Part shown: piece by piece, positions 34,508 to 43,739 of the stretch
How positions within the stretch are numbered: the stretch's first letter is position 1
Layout of the letters: the number at the start of each line of letters is the position of its first letter
DNA from: Burkholderiaceae bacterium
Lineage (GTDB): Bacteria; Pseudomonadota; Gammaproteobacteria; Burkholderiales; Burkholderiaceae_C
Length of the DNA stretch: 64,000 bases
Direction: 5' to 3'
Assembly (NCBI GenBank): GCA_024235895.1
Contig: JACKLM010000004.1
Location: 496,001-560,000 of the forward strand
Notes under the pieces: generated by a model
Database searches by the model: none
What the model saw: the letters and a program-made list of their open reading frames with translations, nothing else
What the model was told of the DNA's origin: nothing
Made by a program: the position numbers and the translations under genes

Positions 34508-35404
34508 ATGACGACGATGAGGAGACACGCGCGAAGCCGGCCGCTGGCCGCACGGGCTGTGCCTTGCGCGCTGGCCGCACTCGGTGCGGCCGCGCTGCCG
34601 GCCTGGGCCCAGGTCGCAAGCCTGCCGGGCGGCCCGGCGGTCAATCAGCTCAACCTGCACCCGCCGGTGACCGCGATCGCCGAGCAGCAGCAGTGGCTGC
34701 ACTGGATGATGCTGGTGATCTGCGGCGCGATCTTCCTCGGCGTCTTCGGCGTCATGTTCTATTCGATCCTGAAGCATCGCAAGTCGGTCGGTCACAAGGC
34801 GGCGCACTTCCATGAGAGCCTGTCGGTCGAGGTCGCGTGGACCGTCGTGCCCTTCGTGATCGTGATCCTGATGGGCGCGATGGCCACGCGCACGGTGGTC
34901 GCGCAGAAGGACACGAGCAACGCCGACATCACGATCAAGGCCACCGGCTACCAGTGGTTCTGGGGCTACGACTACCTCAAGGGCGAGGGCGAGGGCATCG
35001 GCTTCCTGTCGCGGCTGGACCCGGCGCACCGCGCGATGTCCGACGCCGGGCAGCCCTCCGGCGACGACTACCTTCTCAAGGTCGACAACCCGCTGGTCGT
35101 GCCGGTGGACAAGAAGGTCCGCGTCATCACGACCGCCAGCGACGTCATCCACGCCTGGATGGTGCCGTCGTTCGGCGTCAAGCAGGACGCGATCCCGGGC
35201 TTCGTGCGCGACACCTGGTTCCGCGCCAACCGCACCGGCGACTTCTACGGCCAGTGCGCCGAGCTGTGCGGCAAGGAGCACGCCTACATGCCGATCCACG
35301 TCAAGGTCGTGAGCCACGAGGACTACAGCGCCTGGGTCGCCACGCAGCGCAAGGCGATGCAGGCGCGCGCCGACACCGCGCCCGCGATCGTCGCCGCCCG
35401 CTGA
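34508..35404 (+). CDS. coxB: Cytochrome c oxidase subunit II
   Basis: The CuA-bearing subunit of the aa3 oxidase, receiving electrons from cytochrome c. 298 residues: signal peptide ending near AWAQ, two transmembrane helices (WMMLVICGAIFLGVFGVMFY and WTVVPFVIVILMGAMATR), then the cupredoxin domain with GYQWFWGYDY and the CuA ligands in CAELCGKEHAYMPIHV. An internal ATG at 34517 is a possible alternative start. First gene of the operon. Confidence 0.96.
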   Translation: MTTMRRHARSRPLAARAVPCALAALGAAALPAWAQVASLPGGPAVNQLNLHPPVTAIAEQQQWLHWMMLVICGAIFLGVFGVMFYSILKHRKSVGHKAAHFHESLSVEVAWTVVPFVIVILMGAMATRTVVAQKDTSNADITIKATGYQWFWGYDYLKGEGEGIGFLSRLDPAHRAMSDAGQPSGDDYLLKVDNPLVVPVDKKVRVITTASDVIHAWMVPSFGVKQDAIPGFVRDTWFRANRTGDFYGQCAELCGKEHAYMPIHVKVVSHEDYSAWVATQRKAMQARADTAPAIVAAR

Positions 35405-35461
35405 CCGATCGCCCCCGACCGCCCCCGACCGCCCCCGCCGACCTCCCCGGAGATCCCCCGC

Positions 35462-37108
35462 ATGAGCGCTGTCCTCGACCACCCCGCCGGCCACGCGCAC
35501 GGCGCTGCGCACGACCACGCGCACGCGGCCCCGCACGGCTGGCGCCGCTGGCTGTTCGCGACGAACCACAAGGACATCGGCACGATGTACCTGCTGTTCT
35601 CGTTCGCGATGCTGATGCTCGGCGGCGTGCTGGCGCTGGGCATCCGCGCCGAGCTGTTCCAGCCCGGGCTGCAGTACGTCAACCCGCAGCTGTTCAACCA
35701 GCTGACGACGATGCACGGGCTGATCATGGTCTTCGGCGCGATCATGCCGGCCTTCGTCGGCTTCGCGAACTGGATGATCCCGCTGCAGATCGGCGCGTCG
35801 GACATGGCCTTCGCGCGCATGAACAACCTCAGCTTCTGGCTGCTGGTGCCGGCGGCGGTCATCCTGGCGCTGTCGTTCTTCGTCCCCGGCGGCGCGCCGG
35901 CGGCGGGCTGGACGCTGTACGCGCCGCTGACGCTGCAGATGGGCCCGTCGATGGACATGGCGATCTTCGCGATGCACATCATGGGCGCGTCGTCGATCAT
36001 GGGGTCGATCAACATCATCGTCACGGTGCTGAACATGCGCGCGCCGGGCATGACGCTGATGAAGATGCCGCTGTTCTGCTGGACCTGGCTGATCACCGCC
36101 TACCTGCTGATCGCGGTGATGCCGGTGCTCGCCGGCGCGATCACGATGACGCTGACCGACCGCCACTTCGGCACCAGCTTCTTCAACCCGGCCGGCGGCG
36201 GCGACCCGGTGATGTACCAGCACATCTTCTGGTTCTTCGGCCACCCCGAGGTCTACATCATGATCCTGCCGGCGTTCGGCATCGTCAGCGCGATCGTGCC
36301 GGCGTTCGCGCGCAAGCGGCTGTTCGGCTACGCGTCGATGGTCTACGCGACGGCGTCGATCGCGATCCTGTCGTTCATCGTCTGGGCGCACCACATGTTC
36401 ACGACCGGCATGCCGGTCACCGGGCAGCTGTTCTTCATGTACGCGACGATGCTGATCGCGGTGCCCACCGGGGTGAAGATCTTCAACTGGGTGGCCACGA
36501 TGTGGCGCGGCGAGATGAGCTTCGAGACGCCGATGCTGTGGGCGGTGGGCTTCATCTTCGTCTTCACGATGGGCGGCTTCACCGGGCTGATCCTGGCGAT
36601 GGCGCCGATCGACATCCAGCTGCAGGACACCTACTACGTCGTCGCGCACTTCCACTACGTGCTGGTCGCCGGGTCGCTGTTCGCGCTGTTCGCCGGCGTC
36701 TACTACTGGGGGCCGAAGTGGACCGGGACGATGTACTCGGAGACGCGCGGCAAGATCCACTTCTGGGGCTCGCTGATCTTCTTCAACATCACCTTCTTCC
36801 CGATGCACTTCCTCGGGCTGGCGGGGATGCCGCGGCGCTACGCCGACTACCCGATGCAGTTCGCCGACTTCAACGCGCTGGCGTCGATCGGCGGGCTGGG
36901 CTTCGGGCTGATGCAGGTCTACTTCTTCGTCGCCGTCGTGCTGCCGATGATGCGCGGCCAGGGTGCGCCGGCGCCGCAGCGGCCGTGGAACGACCCCGAC
37001 GGCCGCGGCGCCGAGGGGCTGGAGTGGGAGGTGCCTTCTCCAGCGCCCTGGCACACCTTCGAGACCCCGCCGAAGCTCGACGCGACGGCGACGCGGGTCG
37101 TCGGCTGA
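35462..37108 (+). CDS. ctaD: Cytochrome c oxidase subunit I
   Basis: Catalytic subunit with heme a and the heme a3-CuB centre. 548 residues with twelve expected helices. It contains FATNHKDIGTMYLLF, MHGLIMVFGAIMPAF (heme a His), WFFGHPEVYIMILPAFG with the His-Tyr cross-link region, WAHHMFTTGMP (CuB His pair) and VVAHFHYVL (heme ligands). A His-rich N-terminus (HPAGHAHGAAHDHAHAAPH) precedes the first helix and might bind metal. Standard aa3 type. Confidence 0.97.
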   Translation: MSAVLDHPAGHAHGAAHDHAHAAPHGWRRWLFATNHKDIGTMYLLFSFAMLMLGGVLALGIRAELFQPGLQYVNPQLFNQLTTMHGLIMVFGAIMPAFVGFANWMIPLQIGASDMAFARMNNLSFWLLVPAAVILALSFFVPGGAPAAGWTLYAPLTLQMGPSMDMAIFAMHIMGASSIMGSINIIVTVLNMRAPGMTLMKMPLFCWTWLITAYLLIAVMPVLAGAITMTLTDRHFGTSFFNPAGGGDPVMYQHIFWFFGHPEVYIMILPAFGIVSAIVPAFARKRLFGYASMVYATASIAILSFIVWAHHMFTTGMPVTGQLFFMYATMLIAVPTGVKIFNWVATMWRGEMSFETPMLWAVGFIFVFTMGGFTGLILAMAPIDIQLQDTYYVVAHFHYVLVAGSLFALFAGVYYWGPKWTGTMYSETRGKIHFWGSLIFFNITFFPMHFLGLAGMPRRYADYPMQFADFNALASIGGLGFGLMQVYFFVAVVLPMMRGQGAPAPQRPWNDPDGRGAEGLEWEVPSPAPWHTFETPPKLDATATRVVG

Positions 37109-37133
37109 GGCCGCCACGGTGGGACGCACGGCG

Positions 37134-37250
37134 ATGGTCGATCCGCGCCAGCGCAGGGCCAACGTCAGGCTGGGGCTGATCCTGGCCACCGTCGCGCTCG
37201 CGTTCGCGTGCGGCTTCGTCGCCCGCTTCGTCTTCTTCGGCGGCGGCTGA
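37134..37250 (+). CDS. Cytochrome oxidase small assembly protein
   Basis: A 38-residue microprotein with one membrane helix (LGLILATVALAFACGFVARFVFF) after a basic start (DPRQRRANVR). Its position between ctaD and cox11 and its length match the small assembly protein of Burkholderiales cox operons. GTG 37119 would extend it by five residues. Confidence 0.75.
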   Translation: MVDPRQRRANVRLGLILATVALAFACGFVARFVFFGGG

Positions 37251-37274
37251 CAGGCCGCGGCCGTACCACGAGCC

Positions 37275-37925
37275 ATGTCGGACAAGGCCTCGATCGCCGC
37301 CCGTGCCGCCAACCGCGGCATGCTGGGCAAGCTCGTCGTCATCGTGCTGGTGATGTTCGGCTTCGGCTATGCGCTGGTGCCGATGTACCGCGCGATCTGC
37401 GACGCGCTCGGCATCAACGTGCTGTCGGTGACCGAGCAGCGCGCGCGCCAGTGGCTGACGGGTGCCGGCGGCGAGCCGCGCAACACGCAGGTCGACCGCT
37501 CGCGCGTGGTCACGGTCGAGTTCGACACCAATGTGCGCGGGCCCTGGGACTTCGCACCCGCCGTCACCTCGATGCAGGTGCATCCCGGCGAACTCGCCAC
37601 CGTGATGTACGAGTTCCGCAACCGCCAGGATCGCACGATGGCGGCGCAGGCGATCCCGAGCTACGCGCCGCGCCATGCGGCGGGGCATTTCGACAAGCTC
37701 GAGTGCTTCTGCTTCAACGAGTACACGCTGGCGCCGGGCGAGCGCAAGAGCTGGCCGGTGGCCTTCGTCATCGACCCCAGGCTGCCGCGCGACGTGACCA
37801 CGATCACGCTGTCGTACACCTTCTTCGAGGTCGGCGGCCGCACGCCGCCTGCCGGGGCGGCCGCGGCGGCGATCTCGGCCGCGCCGGCCCCGGCCGCCGA
37901 CGTGTCGCGGCGGGAGGCCTCGTGA
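37275..37925 (+). CDS. ctaG: Cytochrome c oxidase assembly protein Cox11/CtaG
   Basis: Delivers copper to the CuB site of subunit I. 216 residues: membrane anchor LGKLVVIVLVMFGFGYALVPMYRAICDALG, periplasmic domain with FDTNVRGPWDF, and the copper-binding motif LECFCFNEYTL (Cys-Phe-Cys). The C-terminus is an Ala-rich tail. Ends with GTGA overlap to the DUF2970 gene. Confidence 0.95.
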   Translation: MSDKASIAARAANRGMLGKLVVIVLVMFGFGYALVPMYRAICDALGINVLSVTEQRARQWLTGAGGEPRNTQVDRSRVVTVEFDTNVRGPWDFAPAVTSMQVHPGELATVMYEFRNRQDRTMAAQAIPSYAPRHAAGHFDKLECFCFNEYTLAPGERKSWPVAFVIDPRLPRDVTTITLSYTFFEVGGRTPPAGAAAAAISAAPAPAADVSRREAS

Positions 37926-38152
37926 GCGGGGACCTGCGTCAGGCCGCCGCGCGCCCAGCCTCGTTCGGCCAGACCGTCAAGGCGGTGGCCTGGTCCTTCG
38001 TCGGCCTGCGCCGGCAGGCCGCCTGGCGCGAGGACGCGCAGCGGCTCAACCCGGTGCACGTGATCGCGGTCGGCCTCGCCGCCGCGGCGCTGTTCGTGCT
38101 CGCGCTGCTGCTGGTCGTGCGCTGGGTCGTCGCCAGCGGCGTGGCGACCTGA
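37922..38152 (+). CDS. DUF2970 small membrane protein
   Basis: 76 residues: FGQTVKAVAWSFVGLRRQ at the N-terminus, LNPVHVIAVGLAAAALFVLALLLVVRW as one membrane helix. DUF2970 proteins are found between ctaG and ctaE in beta-proteobacterial cox operons and have no assigned function. Starts with GTG overlapping the ctaG stop. Confidence 0.85.
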   Translation: MSGDLRQAAARPASFGQTVKAVAWSFVGLRRQAAWREDAQRLNPVHVIAVGLAAAALFVLALLLVVRWVVASGVAT

Positions 38153-38199
38153 CACACCCGAACCCCGACAACGACCCCGGACCGAGGAGAGACCGATCC

Positions 38200-39081
38200 A
38201 TGGCTGCGACGACCCCCGCGGGCAGCGCCCCGTACTACTACGTCCCCGCCCCCTCGCGCCACCCGGTGCTGCTGGCGGCCGGGCTGTTCCTCGTCATCCT
38301 CGGCGCCGGGCAGTGGATCAACGGCAGCGGCTGGGGTGCCTGGGCGCTGCTGGCGGGCATGGCGACCTGGCTGGTGGTGCTGGCGCAGTGGTTCGGCGAC
38401 GCGATCCGCGAGAGCGAGTCGGGGCTGTACTCCGAGCGCGTGGACGTCTCCTTCCGCTGGAGCATGAGCTGGTTCATCTTCTCGGAGGTGATGTTCTTCG
38501 CCGCGTTCTTCGGCGCGCTGTACTGGGCGCGCGCGCATGCGCTGCCGATGCTCGGCAACCTCGACCACCAGATCCTGTGGCCGGACTTCAAGCCCCTGTG
38601 GCCGAGCGCGGGCGGCGGGACCGCGTCGCCGGCCGGCGTCGTCGAGCCGTTCCAGACCATCGGCCCGTGGCCGCTGCCGACGATCAACACCGCGCTGCTG
38701 CTGAGCTCGGGCGTGACGCTGACGATCGCGCACCACGCGCTGATCGACGACCGCCGCGGCAAGACGGTGTTCTGGATGTGGGTGACGGTGCTGCTGGGCG
38801 CGACCTTTCTCGCCGTCCAGGCCTACGAGTACGTGCACGCCTACCGCGACCTGAACCTGAAGCTGAGCTCGGGCATCTTCGGCTCGACCTTCTTCATGCT
38901 GACGGGGTTCCACGGCTTCCACGTCCTGGTCGGCATGCTGATGCTGATCGCGATCACGCTGCGCCTGATGAAGGGCCACTTCAGCCCGCAGCGCCATTTC
39001 GGCTTCGAAGGCGCGGCGTGGTACTGGCACTTCGTCGACGTCGTCTGGCTCGGGCTGTACCTCGTCGTGTACTGGCTTTGA
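38200..39081 (+). CDS. ctaE: Cytochrome c oxidase subunit III
   Basis: 293-residue membrane subunit with seven predicted helices. Recognisable segments are YYYVPAPSRHPVLLAAGLF, RWSMSWFIFSEVMFFAAFFGALYWAR (with the conserved Glu of the proton/oxygen path), EYVHAY, FMLTGFHGFHVLVG and FEGAAWYWHFVDVVWL. Last structural gene of the operon. Confidence 0.96.
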   Translation: MAATTPAGSAPYYYVPAPSRHPVLLAAGLFLVILGAGQWINGSGWGAWALLAGMATWLVVLAQWFGDAIRESESGLYSERVDVSFRWSMSWFIFSEVMFFAAFFGALYWARAHALPMLGNLDHQILWPDFKPLWPSAGGGTASPAGVVEPFQTIGPWPLPTINTALLLSSGVTLTIAHHALIDDRRGKTVFWMWVTVLLGATFLAVQAYEYVHAYRDLNLKLSSGIFGSTFFMLTGFHGFHVLVGMLMLIAITLRLMKGHFSPQRHFGFEGAAWYWHFVDVVWLGLYLVVYWL

Positions 39082-39159
39082 CGCGGCGGGCCGGGCCCTC
39101 TGCGGGCCGGCGCCAGCCCGGTGGCGGCGCGCCGCGTGTTCCCGTGCTGCCGGCGCGGG

Positions 39160-39381
39160 TCAGGTGCCGACCGGGATGCCGCCCGGGCGCAGCCAGCCCA
39201 GCGACCAGGCCAGCATGAGGAGCGCGAACAGCGCCACCGACAGCGCCACCCGCAGCGCGAGCGCGCGCGCCATCGCGCGGTCGCGGCCGTCGCCGTGGCG
39301 GCCCTTGCGCAGCATCGCCATTCCGGCGCCGCCGAGGGCGGCGACGATCGCGGCGAGCATCAGCACCATGAGCCACTTCAT
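39160..39381 (-). CDS. DUF2909 twin-transmembrane protein
   Basis: 73 residues, two membrane helices (MVLMLAAIVAALGGAGMAML and ALRVALSVALFALLMLAWSLGWL) joined by a basic loop RKGRHGDGRDRA. Homologues occur in antisense orientation between ctaE and SURF1 in Burkholderiales. The role in oxidase assembly is inferred from position only. Confidence 0.82.
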   Translation of the reverse strand: MKWLMVLMLAAIVAALGGAGMAMLRKGRHGDGRDRAMARALALRVALSVALFALLMLAWSLGWLRPGGIPVGT

Positions 39382-39432
39382 CGGGACCGATTATCCGCGC
39401 GTGGCGCCGCGCGTGCAGGCGGCGGGCCGCGC

Positions 39433-40155
39433 GTGATCGCAGGATCGGCCAGCCGGCGCTGGATCGTGCTCGCGGCCGCCCTCACGTCGGTCGCGCTGAC
39501 GCTTCGGCTGGCGGTGTGGCAGCTCGACCGCGCGGCGCAGAAGGTCGCGCTGCAGCAGGCGATCGACGCGCGCGCCGCGCTGCCACCGCTGGCTGCCGAC
39601 GCGCTGGCGCGCACGCCTGCCGACGCGGCGGTGCAACAGCACCGCCGCGCCGAGGTCCGGGGCCGCTGGCTGGCGGCGCACACGGTGTGGCTGGACAACC
39701 GGCCGCTGGACGGCCGGGCAGGCTTCCTGGTCGTCACCCCGCTGGCGCTGGAGGACGGTGCGGCGCTGCTGGTGCAGCGCGGCTGGCAGCCGCGCGACTT
39801 CATGGACCGCACGCGCGTGGCGCTGCCGCCGACGCCGGCCGAGCCGGTCCGGATTGCCGGCCGGCTAGCCCTAGCGCCGTCGCGGCTGGTCTCGCTGGGC
39901 GACGAGGCCGCGGGCCCGATACGGCAGAATCTGGACTTCGTCGCGTTCGCGCGCGAGACCGGCCTGCGGCTGCTGCCGATCGTGCTGCTGCAGGAGGGGC
40001 CGGCGGCCGACGACGCGCTGCGGCGCGACGGGCCTCGCCCTGCGGCCGGCGTCCACACGCACTATGGCTACGCGTTCCAGTGGGCGGCGCTTGCGGTGCT
40101 GATCGCCGGCCTGTATGTCTGGTTTCAAATCCTTCGCCCGCTGCGACGTGCCTGA
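39433..40155 (+). CDS. SURF1-family oxidase assembly protein
   Basis: 240 residues with the SURF1 layout: N-terminal helix (WIVLAAALTSVALTLRLAVWQLDRA), periplasmic domain (VRGRWLAAHTVWLDNRPLDGRAGF, LVQRGWQPRD) and C-terminal helix (HYGYAFQWAALAVLIAGLYVWF). Supports heme a insertion into subunit I. GTG 39433 chosen, since no ATG lies close. Divergent from the DUF2909 gene. Confidence 0.92.
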   Translation: MIAGSASRRWIVLAAALTSVALTLRLAVWQLDRAAQKVALQQAIDARAALPPLAADALARTPADAAVQQHRRAEVRGRWLAAHTVWLDNRPLDGRAGFLVVTPLALEDGAALLVQRGWQPRDFMDRTRVALPPTPAEPVRIAGRLALAPSRLVSLGDEAAGPIRQNLDFVAFARETGLRLLPIVLLQEGPAADDALRRDGPRPAAGVHTHYGYAFQWAALAVLIAGLYVWFQILRPLRRA

Positions 40156-40813
40156 TCCGACCACGCTGCCCCTGCCGCATGCCGCGCCCGACCTGGCGGC
40201 GCGCTACCGGCGCGTTCGCGCCGGCCGTTGGCGGCTCGCGCTGCTGCTCGCGGCATGTGCGGTGCCGGTCGTCGCGTCGTATCTCGCCTACCACGTGGTT
40301 CGTCCGCAGGGACGGACCAACTACGGCGCGCTGATCCAGCCCAGCCGCAGCCTGGGCGACACGCTCGCGCTGCGCACGCCGGACGGCGCACCGGTGGCCG
40401 CGGCGTCGCTGCGCGGGCAATGGCTGCTCGTGCTCGTCGTCGACGGCCCCTGCGACGCGGCCTGCGAGCAGCGCATCTACCTGCAGCGCCAGCTGCGCGA
40501 GATGGTCGGCCGCGAGCGCGACCGCATCGATCGCGTCTGGCTGCTCGCCGGCGACGCGCCGCCGCCGCCGCCGGCGATGCGTGCCGCCGCCGAGGCGACC
40601 GGCGGGGTCACGCTGCTGCGCGCCGATGCCGCCGCGCTGGCGCGCTGGCTCGAGCCTGCCGAAGGCCACGCGCTGGCCGAGCACCTCTACCTCGTCGACC
40701 CGATGGGCGAGTGGATGATGCGTGCGCCCGCCGAACCCGACCCGCAGCGCGTCAAGCGCGACCTCGACCGGCTGCTGCGTGCATCGGCGTCGTGGGACCG
40801 CGCCGGACGCTGA
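40148..40813 (+). CDS. Membrane-anchored SCO-like protein of the oxidase assembly cluster
   Basis: 221 residues: one N-terminal helix (RLALLLAACAVPVVASYLAYHV), then a thioredoxin-like domain with SLRGQWLLVLVVDGPCDAACEQRIYLQRQLREM, i.e. a Cys-x3-Cys pair where SCO proteins have the copper-binding CxxxC, and EHLYLVDPMGEWMMR. The distal His ligand of SCO is not seen. It overlaps SURF1 by 8 nt when started at GTG 40148; an ATG at 40115 is the alternative. Probably part of CuA/CuB assembly or thiol reduction. Confidence 0.72.
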   Translation: MPDPTTLPLPHAAPDLAARYRRVRAGRWRLALLLAACAVPVVASYLAYHVVRPQGRTNYGALIQPSRSLGDTLALRTPDGAPVAAASLRGQWLLVLVVDGPCDAACEQRIYLQRQLREMVGRERDRIDRVWLLAGDAPPPPPAMRAAAEATGGVTLLRADAAALARWLEPAEGHALAEHLYLVDPMGEWMMRAPAEPDPQRVKRDLDRLLRASASWDRAGR

Positions 40814-40833
40814 GACCCTCCGCCCCCGACACG

Positions 40834-41970
40834 ATGGACACCGACGTCGCCCTGGTCGATTTCGCACCGACGCTGCAGCTGCTTTCGCTCGCGGCGCTGG
40901 TCGCGCTGGTGCCGCTGGCCTGGGTCTGGCTGCGCCAGCGGCGCGCCGACCCGCGCGCGCGGCTCGCGGCGCTGACCGCGCTGACACTGTTCCTGACCTT
41001 CGACCTGATCGTCTTCGGCTCGTTCACGCGGCTGACCGACTCCGGGCTGGGCTGTCCGGACTGGCCGGGCTGCTACGGATCGGCCAGCCCGCTGGGCGCG
41101 CGCGGCGACATCGCCGCCGCCGAGGCCGCGATGCCCACCGGCCCGGTGACCTGGTCCAAGGCCTGGATCGAGATGATCCACCGTTACCTCGCGATGACCG
41201 TCGGCGCGCTGATCCTGGTCACGACGCTGTTCAGCTGGGCCGCGCGGAGCCGGCTGCCGCACTCGCCGTGGTGGCCGACCTTCACGCTGCTGTGGGTGAT
41301 CGTGCAAGGCCTCTTCGGCAAGTACACCGTCACGCTCAAGCTCTACCCGGCGATCGTCACGCTGCACCTGCTGGGCGGCATCGCGCTGCTGGCATTGCTG
41401 GCGATCCAGCACGTGGCCTTTCGCGACCGCGCGCTCGCGCTGTCGACGGGGCTGCGCCGGGGGGCAGGTTTCGTGATGGCACTGCTGGTGCTGCAGATCG
41501 CGCTCGGTGGCTGGGTGAGCACCAACTACGCGGTCCTGGCGTGCAGCGGTTTTCCGAGCTGCAGCGGCCAATGGTGGCCGACGATGGACTTCGCCCACGG
41601 CTTCACGCTGCTGCGCGACCTCGGCCATACCGCCGATGGCGCGCTGCTGCCCTTCGAGGCGCTGGTGGCGATCCACTACGTCCACCGCAGCTTCGCCTAC
41701 CTGGTCGTGGCGGCGATGCTGGTGCTGGCCTGGGCGCTGTGGCGTTCGGGAGAGCCGGCACGGCGCTTCGCGCTGGCGCTGCTCGCGTTGACGGCGTTGC
41801 AGTTCGCCACCGGCCTGTCCAACGTCGTGCTGGACTGGCCGATCGTCGCCGCGCTGATCCACAGCGGCGGGGCGGCGGCGATGACCGGCGTGCTGACGGT
41901 GCTGCTGGCGCGCGCGCGGCTGGCGGCCGTGCGCGGCCGCGAGGCCGCGGCGCTGGCGCTGGCGACGTAG
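40834..41970 (+). CDS. ctaA: Heme A synthase (CtaA/COX15)
   Basis: Oxidises the C8 methyl of heme O to make heme A. 378 residues, eight helices. Heme-ligand helices contain WIEMIHRYLAM and TLHLLGGIALL in the first half and AIHYVHRSFAYLVV and LIHSGGAAAMTG in the second. Cys pairs GCPDWPGC and ACSGFPSC sit in periplasmic loops. Confidence 0.95.
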   Translation: MDTDVALVDFAPTLQLLSLAALVALVPLAWVWLRQRRADPRARLAALTALTLFLTFDLIVFGSFTRLTDSGLGCPDWPGCYGSASPLGARGDIAAAEAAMPTGPVTWSKAWIEMIHRYLAMTVGALILVTTLFSWAARSRLPHSPWWPTFTLLWVIVQGLFGKYTVTLKLYPAIVTLHLLGGIALLALLAIQHVAFRDRALALSTGLRRGAGFVMALLVLQIALGGWVSTNYAVLACSGFPSCSGQWWPTMDFAHGFTLLRDLGHTADGALLPFEALVAIHYVHRSFAYLVVAAMLVLAWALWRSGEPARRFALALLALTALQFATGLSNVVLDWPIVAALIHSGGAAAMTGVLTVLLARARLAAVRGREAAALALAT

Positions 41971-42102
41971 TCCGCCGCGTCGCCGCGGCAGGAACTCCGG
42001 CCGGGCGCGGCCCGAAGCCGGCAGCTACCCGGCCCGACGAGCCCCCAGGCGCAACCAGGGGATTCCCCAGGCGGCCATTGCACCCGAATCCGAGCTGACT
42101 CC

Positions 42103-42108
42103 TAGAAT
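42103..42108 (+). promoter_or_regulatory. -10 box of ctaB (leaderless-type)
   Basis: CTCCTAGAATC: TAGAAT, 8 nt, ATG 42117, with TTGCAC about 19 bp upstream as a possible -35. This gives ctaB-sco a promoter of their own, apart from SURF1-ctaA. Confidence 0.55.
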
Positions 42109-42116
42109 CGACCGCG

Positions 42117-43022
42117 ATGTCCCGAGCCGCCGTTGCCCCCACCGCCCTGCGCACCCGCTGGGCCCAGTATCACGCGCTGACCAAGCCGCGCGTGGTGCAG
42201 CTGATCGTCTTCTGCGCCTTCATCGGCATGCTGCTGGCGCAGCCTGGGGCGCCGCACTGGCCGACGGTCGTCGTCGCCACCGTCGGCATCTGGCTGGTCG
42301 CCAGCGCGGCGGCAGCGTTCAACTGCCTCGTGGAGCAGCATATCGACGCCCGCATGGCGCGCACCGCGTGGCGCCCGACCGCCAAGGGCGAACTGACGCG
42401 CGTGCAGGCGCTGAGCTTCTCGGCCGCGCTCGGCGTGGCGGGGACCGCGCTGCTGGTGCTGTGGGTCAACCCGCTGACCGCGTGGCTGACGCTGGCCACC
42501 TTCGTCGGCTATGCGGTGATCTACACCATCGTGCTCAAGCCGCTGACGCCGCAGAATATCGTGATCGGCGGCGCCTCGGGGGCGATGCCGCCGGTGCTGG
42601 GCTGGGCTGCGATGCGCGGCGAGACCGCGCCCGAGGCCTGGTTGCTGTTCCTGATCATCTTCCTGTGGACGCCGCCGCACTTCTGGTCGCTGGCGCTTTA
42701 CCGCAGCGACGACTACCGCAAGTCCGGGCTGCCGATGCTGCCGATCACGCACGGGCGGGCCTACACGCAGCTGCAGGTGCTGCTGTACACGCTGGTGCTG
42801 TTCGGGGCCACGCTGATGCCCTTCGCGCTGGGGATGAGCGGCTGGCTGTACCTCCTGGCGGCCCTCGGGCTGGGCGGCTGGTTCGTGCTGCTGGCGTTCC
42901 AGCTCTGGCGCGACTACAGCGACGCGCTGGCGCGGCGCACCTTTCGCTACTCGATCTGGTATCTCGCGTGGCTGTTCGCCGCGCTGCTGGCGGACCACTA
43001 CCTGCAGGCATGGCTGGCCTGA
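42117..43022 (+). CDS. ctaB: Heme O synthase (protoheme IX farnesyltransferase)
   Basis: Transfers a farnesyl group to heme B. 301 residues, UbiA-type membrane prenyltransferase: the first Asp-rich-equivalent motif NCLVEQHIDARMARTAWRP, and the second region YRSDDYRKSGLPMLP. LTKPRVVQLIVFCAFIG opens the first helix. It overlaps sco by 13 nt. Confidence 0.96.
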   Translation: MSRAAVAPTALRTRWAQYHALTKPRVVQLIVFCAFIGMLLAQPGAPHWPTVVVATVGIWLVASAAAAFNCLVEQHIDARMARTAWRPTAKGELTRVQALSFSAALGVAGTALLVLWVNPLTAWLTLATFVGYAVIYTIVLKPLTPQNIVIGGASGAMPPVLGWAAMRGETAPEAWLLFLIIFLWTPPHFWSLALYRSDDYRKSGLPMLPITHGRAYTQLQVLLYTLVLFGATLMPFALGMSGWLYLLAALGLGGWFVLLAFQLWRDYSDALARRTFRYSIWYLAWLFAALLADHYLQAWLA

Positions 43023-43633
43023 CGCGCCGCCGCGGGGCGGCGGGCGCCGCGGTGCTGACGCTCGCCCTCGCATCCGCGTTCATCGCCGGTTGCGACCGCG
43101 CCCCGGGGGCCGGGCCGGCGTTCAAGGCGATCGACGTCAGCGGTGCGGACTTCGGGCGCGAGCTCGCCCTGCCCGACGCCGAGGGCCGGCCGCGCAGCCT
43201 GGCCGATTTTCGCGGCAAGGTCACGGTGATCTTCTTCGGCTATGCGCAGTGCCCGGACGTCTGCCCGACGACGCTGGCCGAGCTCGCCGAGGCGCGGCGC
43301 GCGCTGGGCCGGGCCGGGCAGGACGTGCAGGGCGTCTTCGTCACCGTCGACCCCGAGCGCGATACGCCCGAGATGCTGAAGGCCTACGTCGCGAGCTTCG
43401 ACCCGAGCTTCGTCGCGCTGCGCGGCAGCCCCGAGCAGACGCGCGAGGCCGCCAAGGCGTTCAAGATCTTCTACGCCAGGGTGCCGGGCAAGACGGAGGG
43501 CAGCTACACGGTCGACCACACCGCAGGTGCGTACGTCCTCGACCGCGAAGCCCGGCTGCGCCTTTTCACCCGCCACGGCACCGGGGCCGAGGCGCTGGTT
43601 CACGATCTGAAGCTGCTGCTGGGCGGGGCTTGA
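43010..43633 (+). CDS. SCO family copper-delivery lipoprotein
   Basis: 207 residues: lipoprotein signal with lipobox FIAGC (Cys near residue 24), a thioredoxin-like domain with copper ligands in FGYAQCPDVCPTTLAEL and His in YTVDHTAGAYVLD. Delivers copper to or reduces CuA of subunit II in the periplasm. Starts inside the ctaB 3' end. Last gene before a repeat-rich gap. Confidence 0.95.
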   Translation: MAGLTRRRGAAGAAVLTLALASAFIAGCDRAPGAGPAFKAIDVSGADFGRELALPDAEGRPRSLADFRGKVTVIFFGYAQCPDVCPTTLAELAEARRALGRAGQDVQGVFVTVDPERDTPEMLKAYVASFDPSFVALRGSPEQTREAAKAFKIFYARVPGKTEGSYTVDHTAGAYVLDREARLRLFTRHGTGAEALVHDLKLLLGGA

Positions 43634-43739
43634 GACGGGCTTGCGTTCGGGCGCGCAAGGGGCGACGTGACCGCACTCGAACGGCCGTGGCGGGCATGTT
43701 CCCGGCGTTCGTCCAAGTCAGACCTTCGACTCTTCTGGC

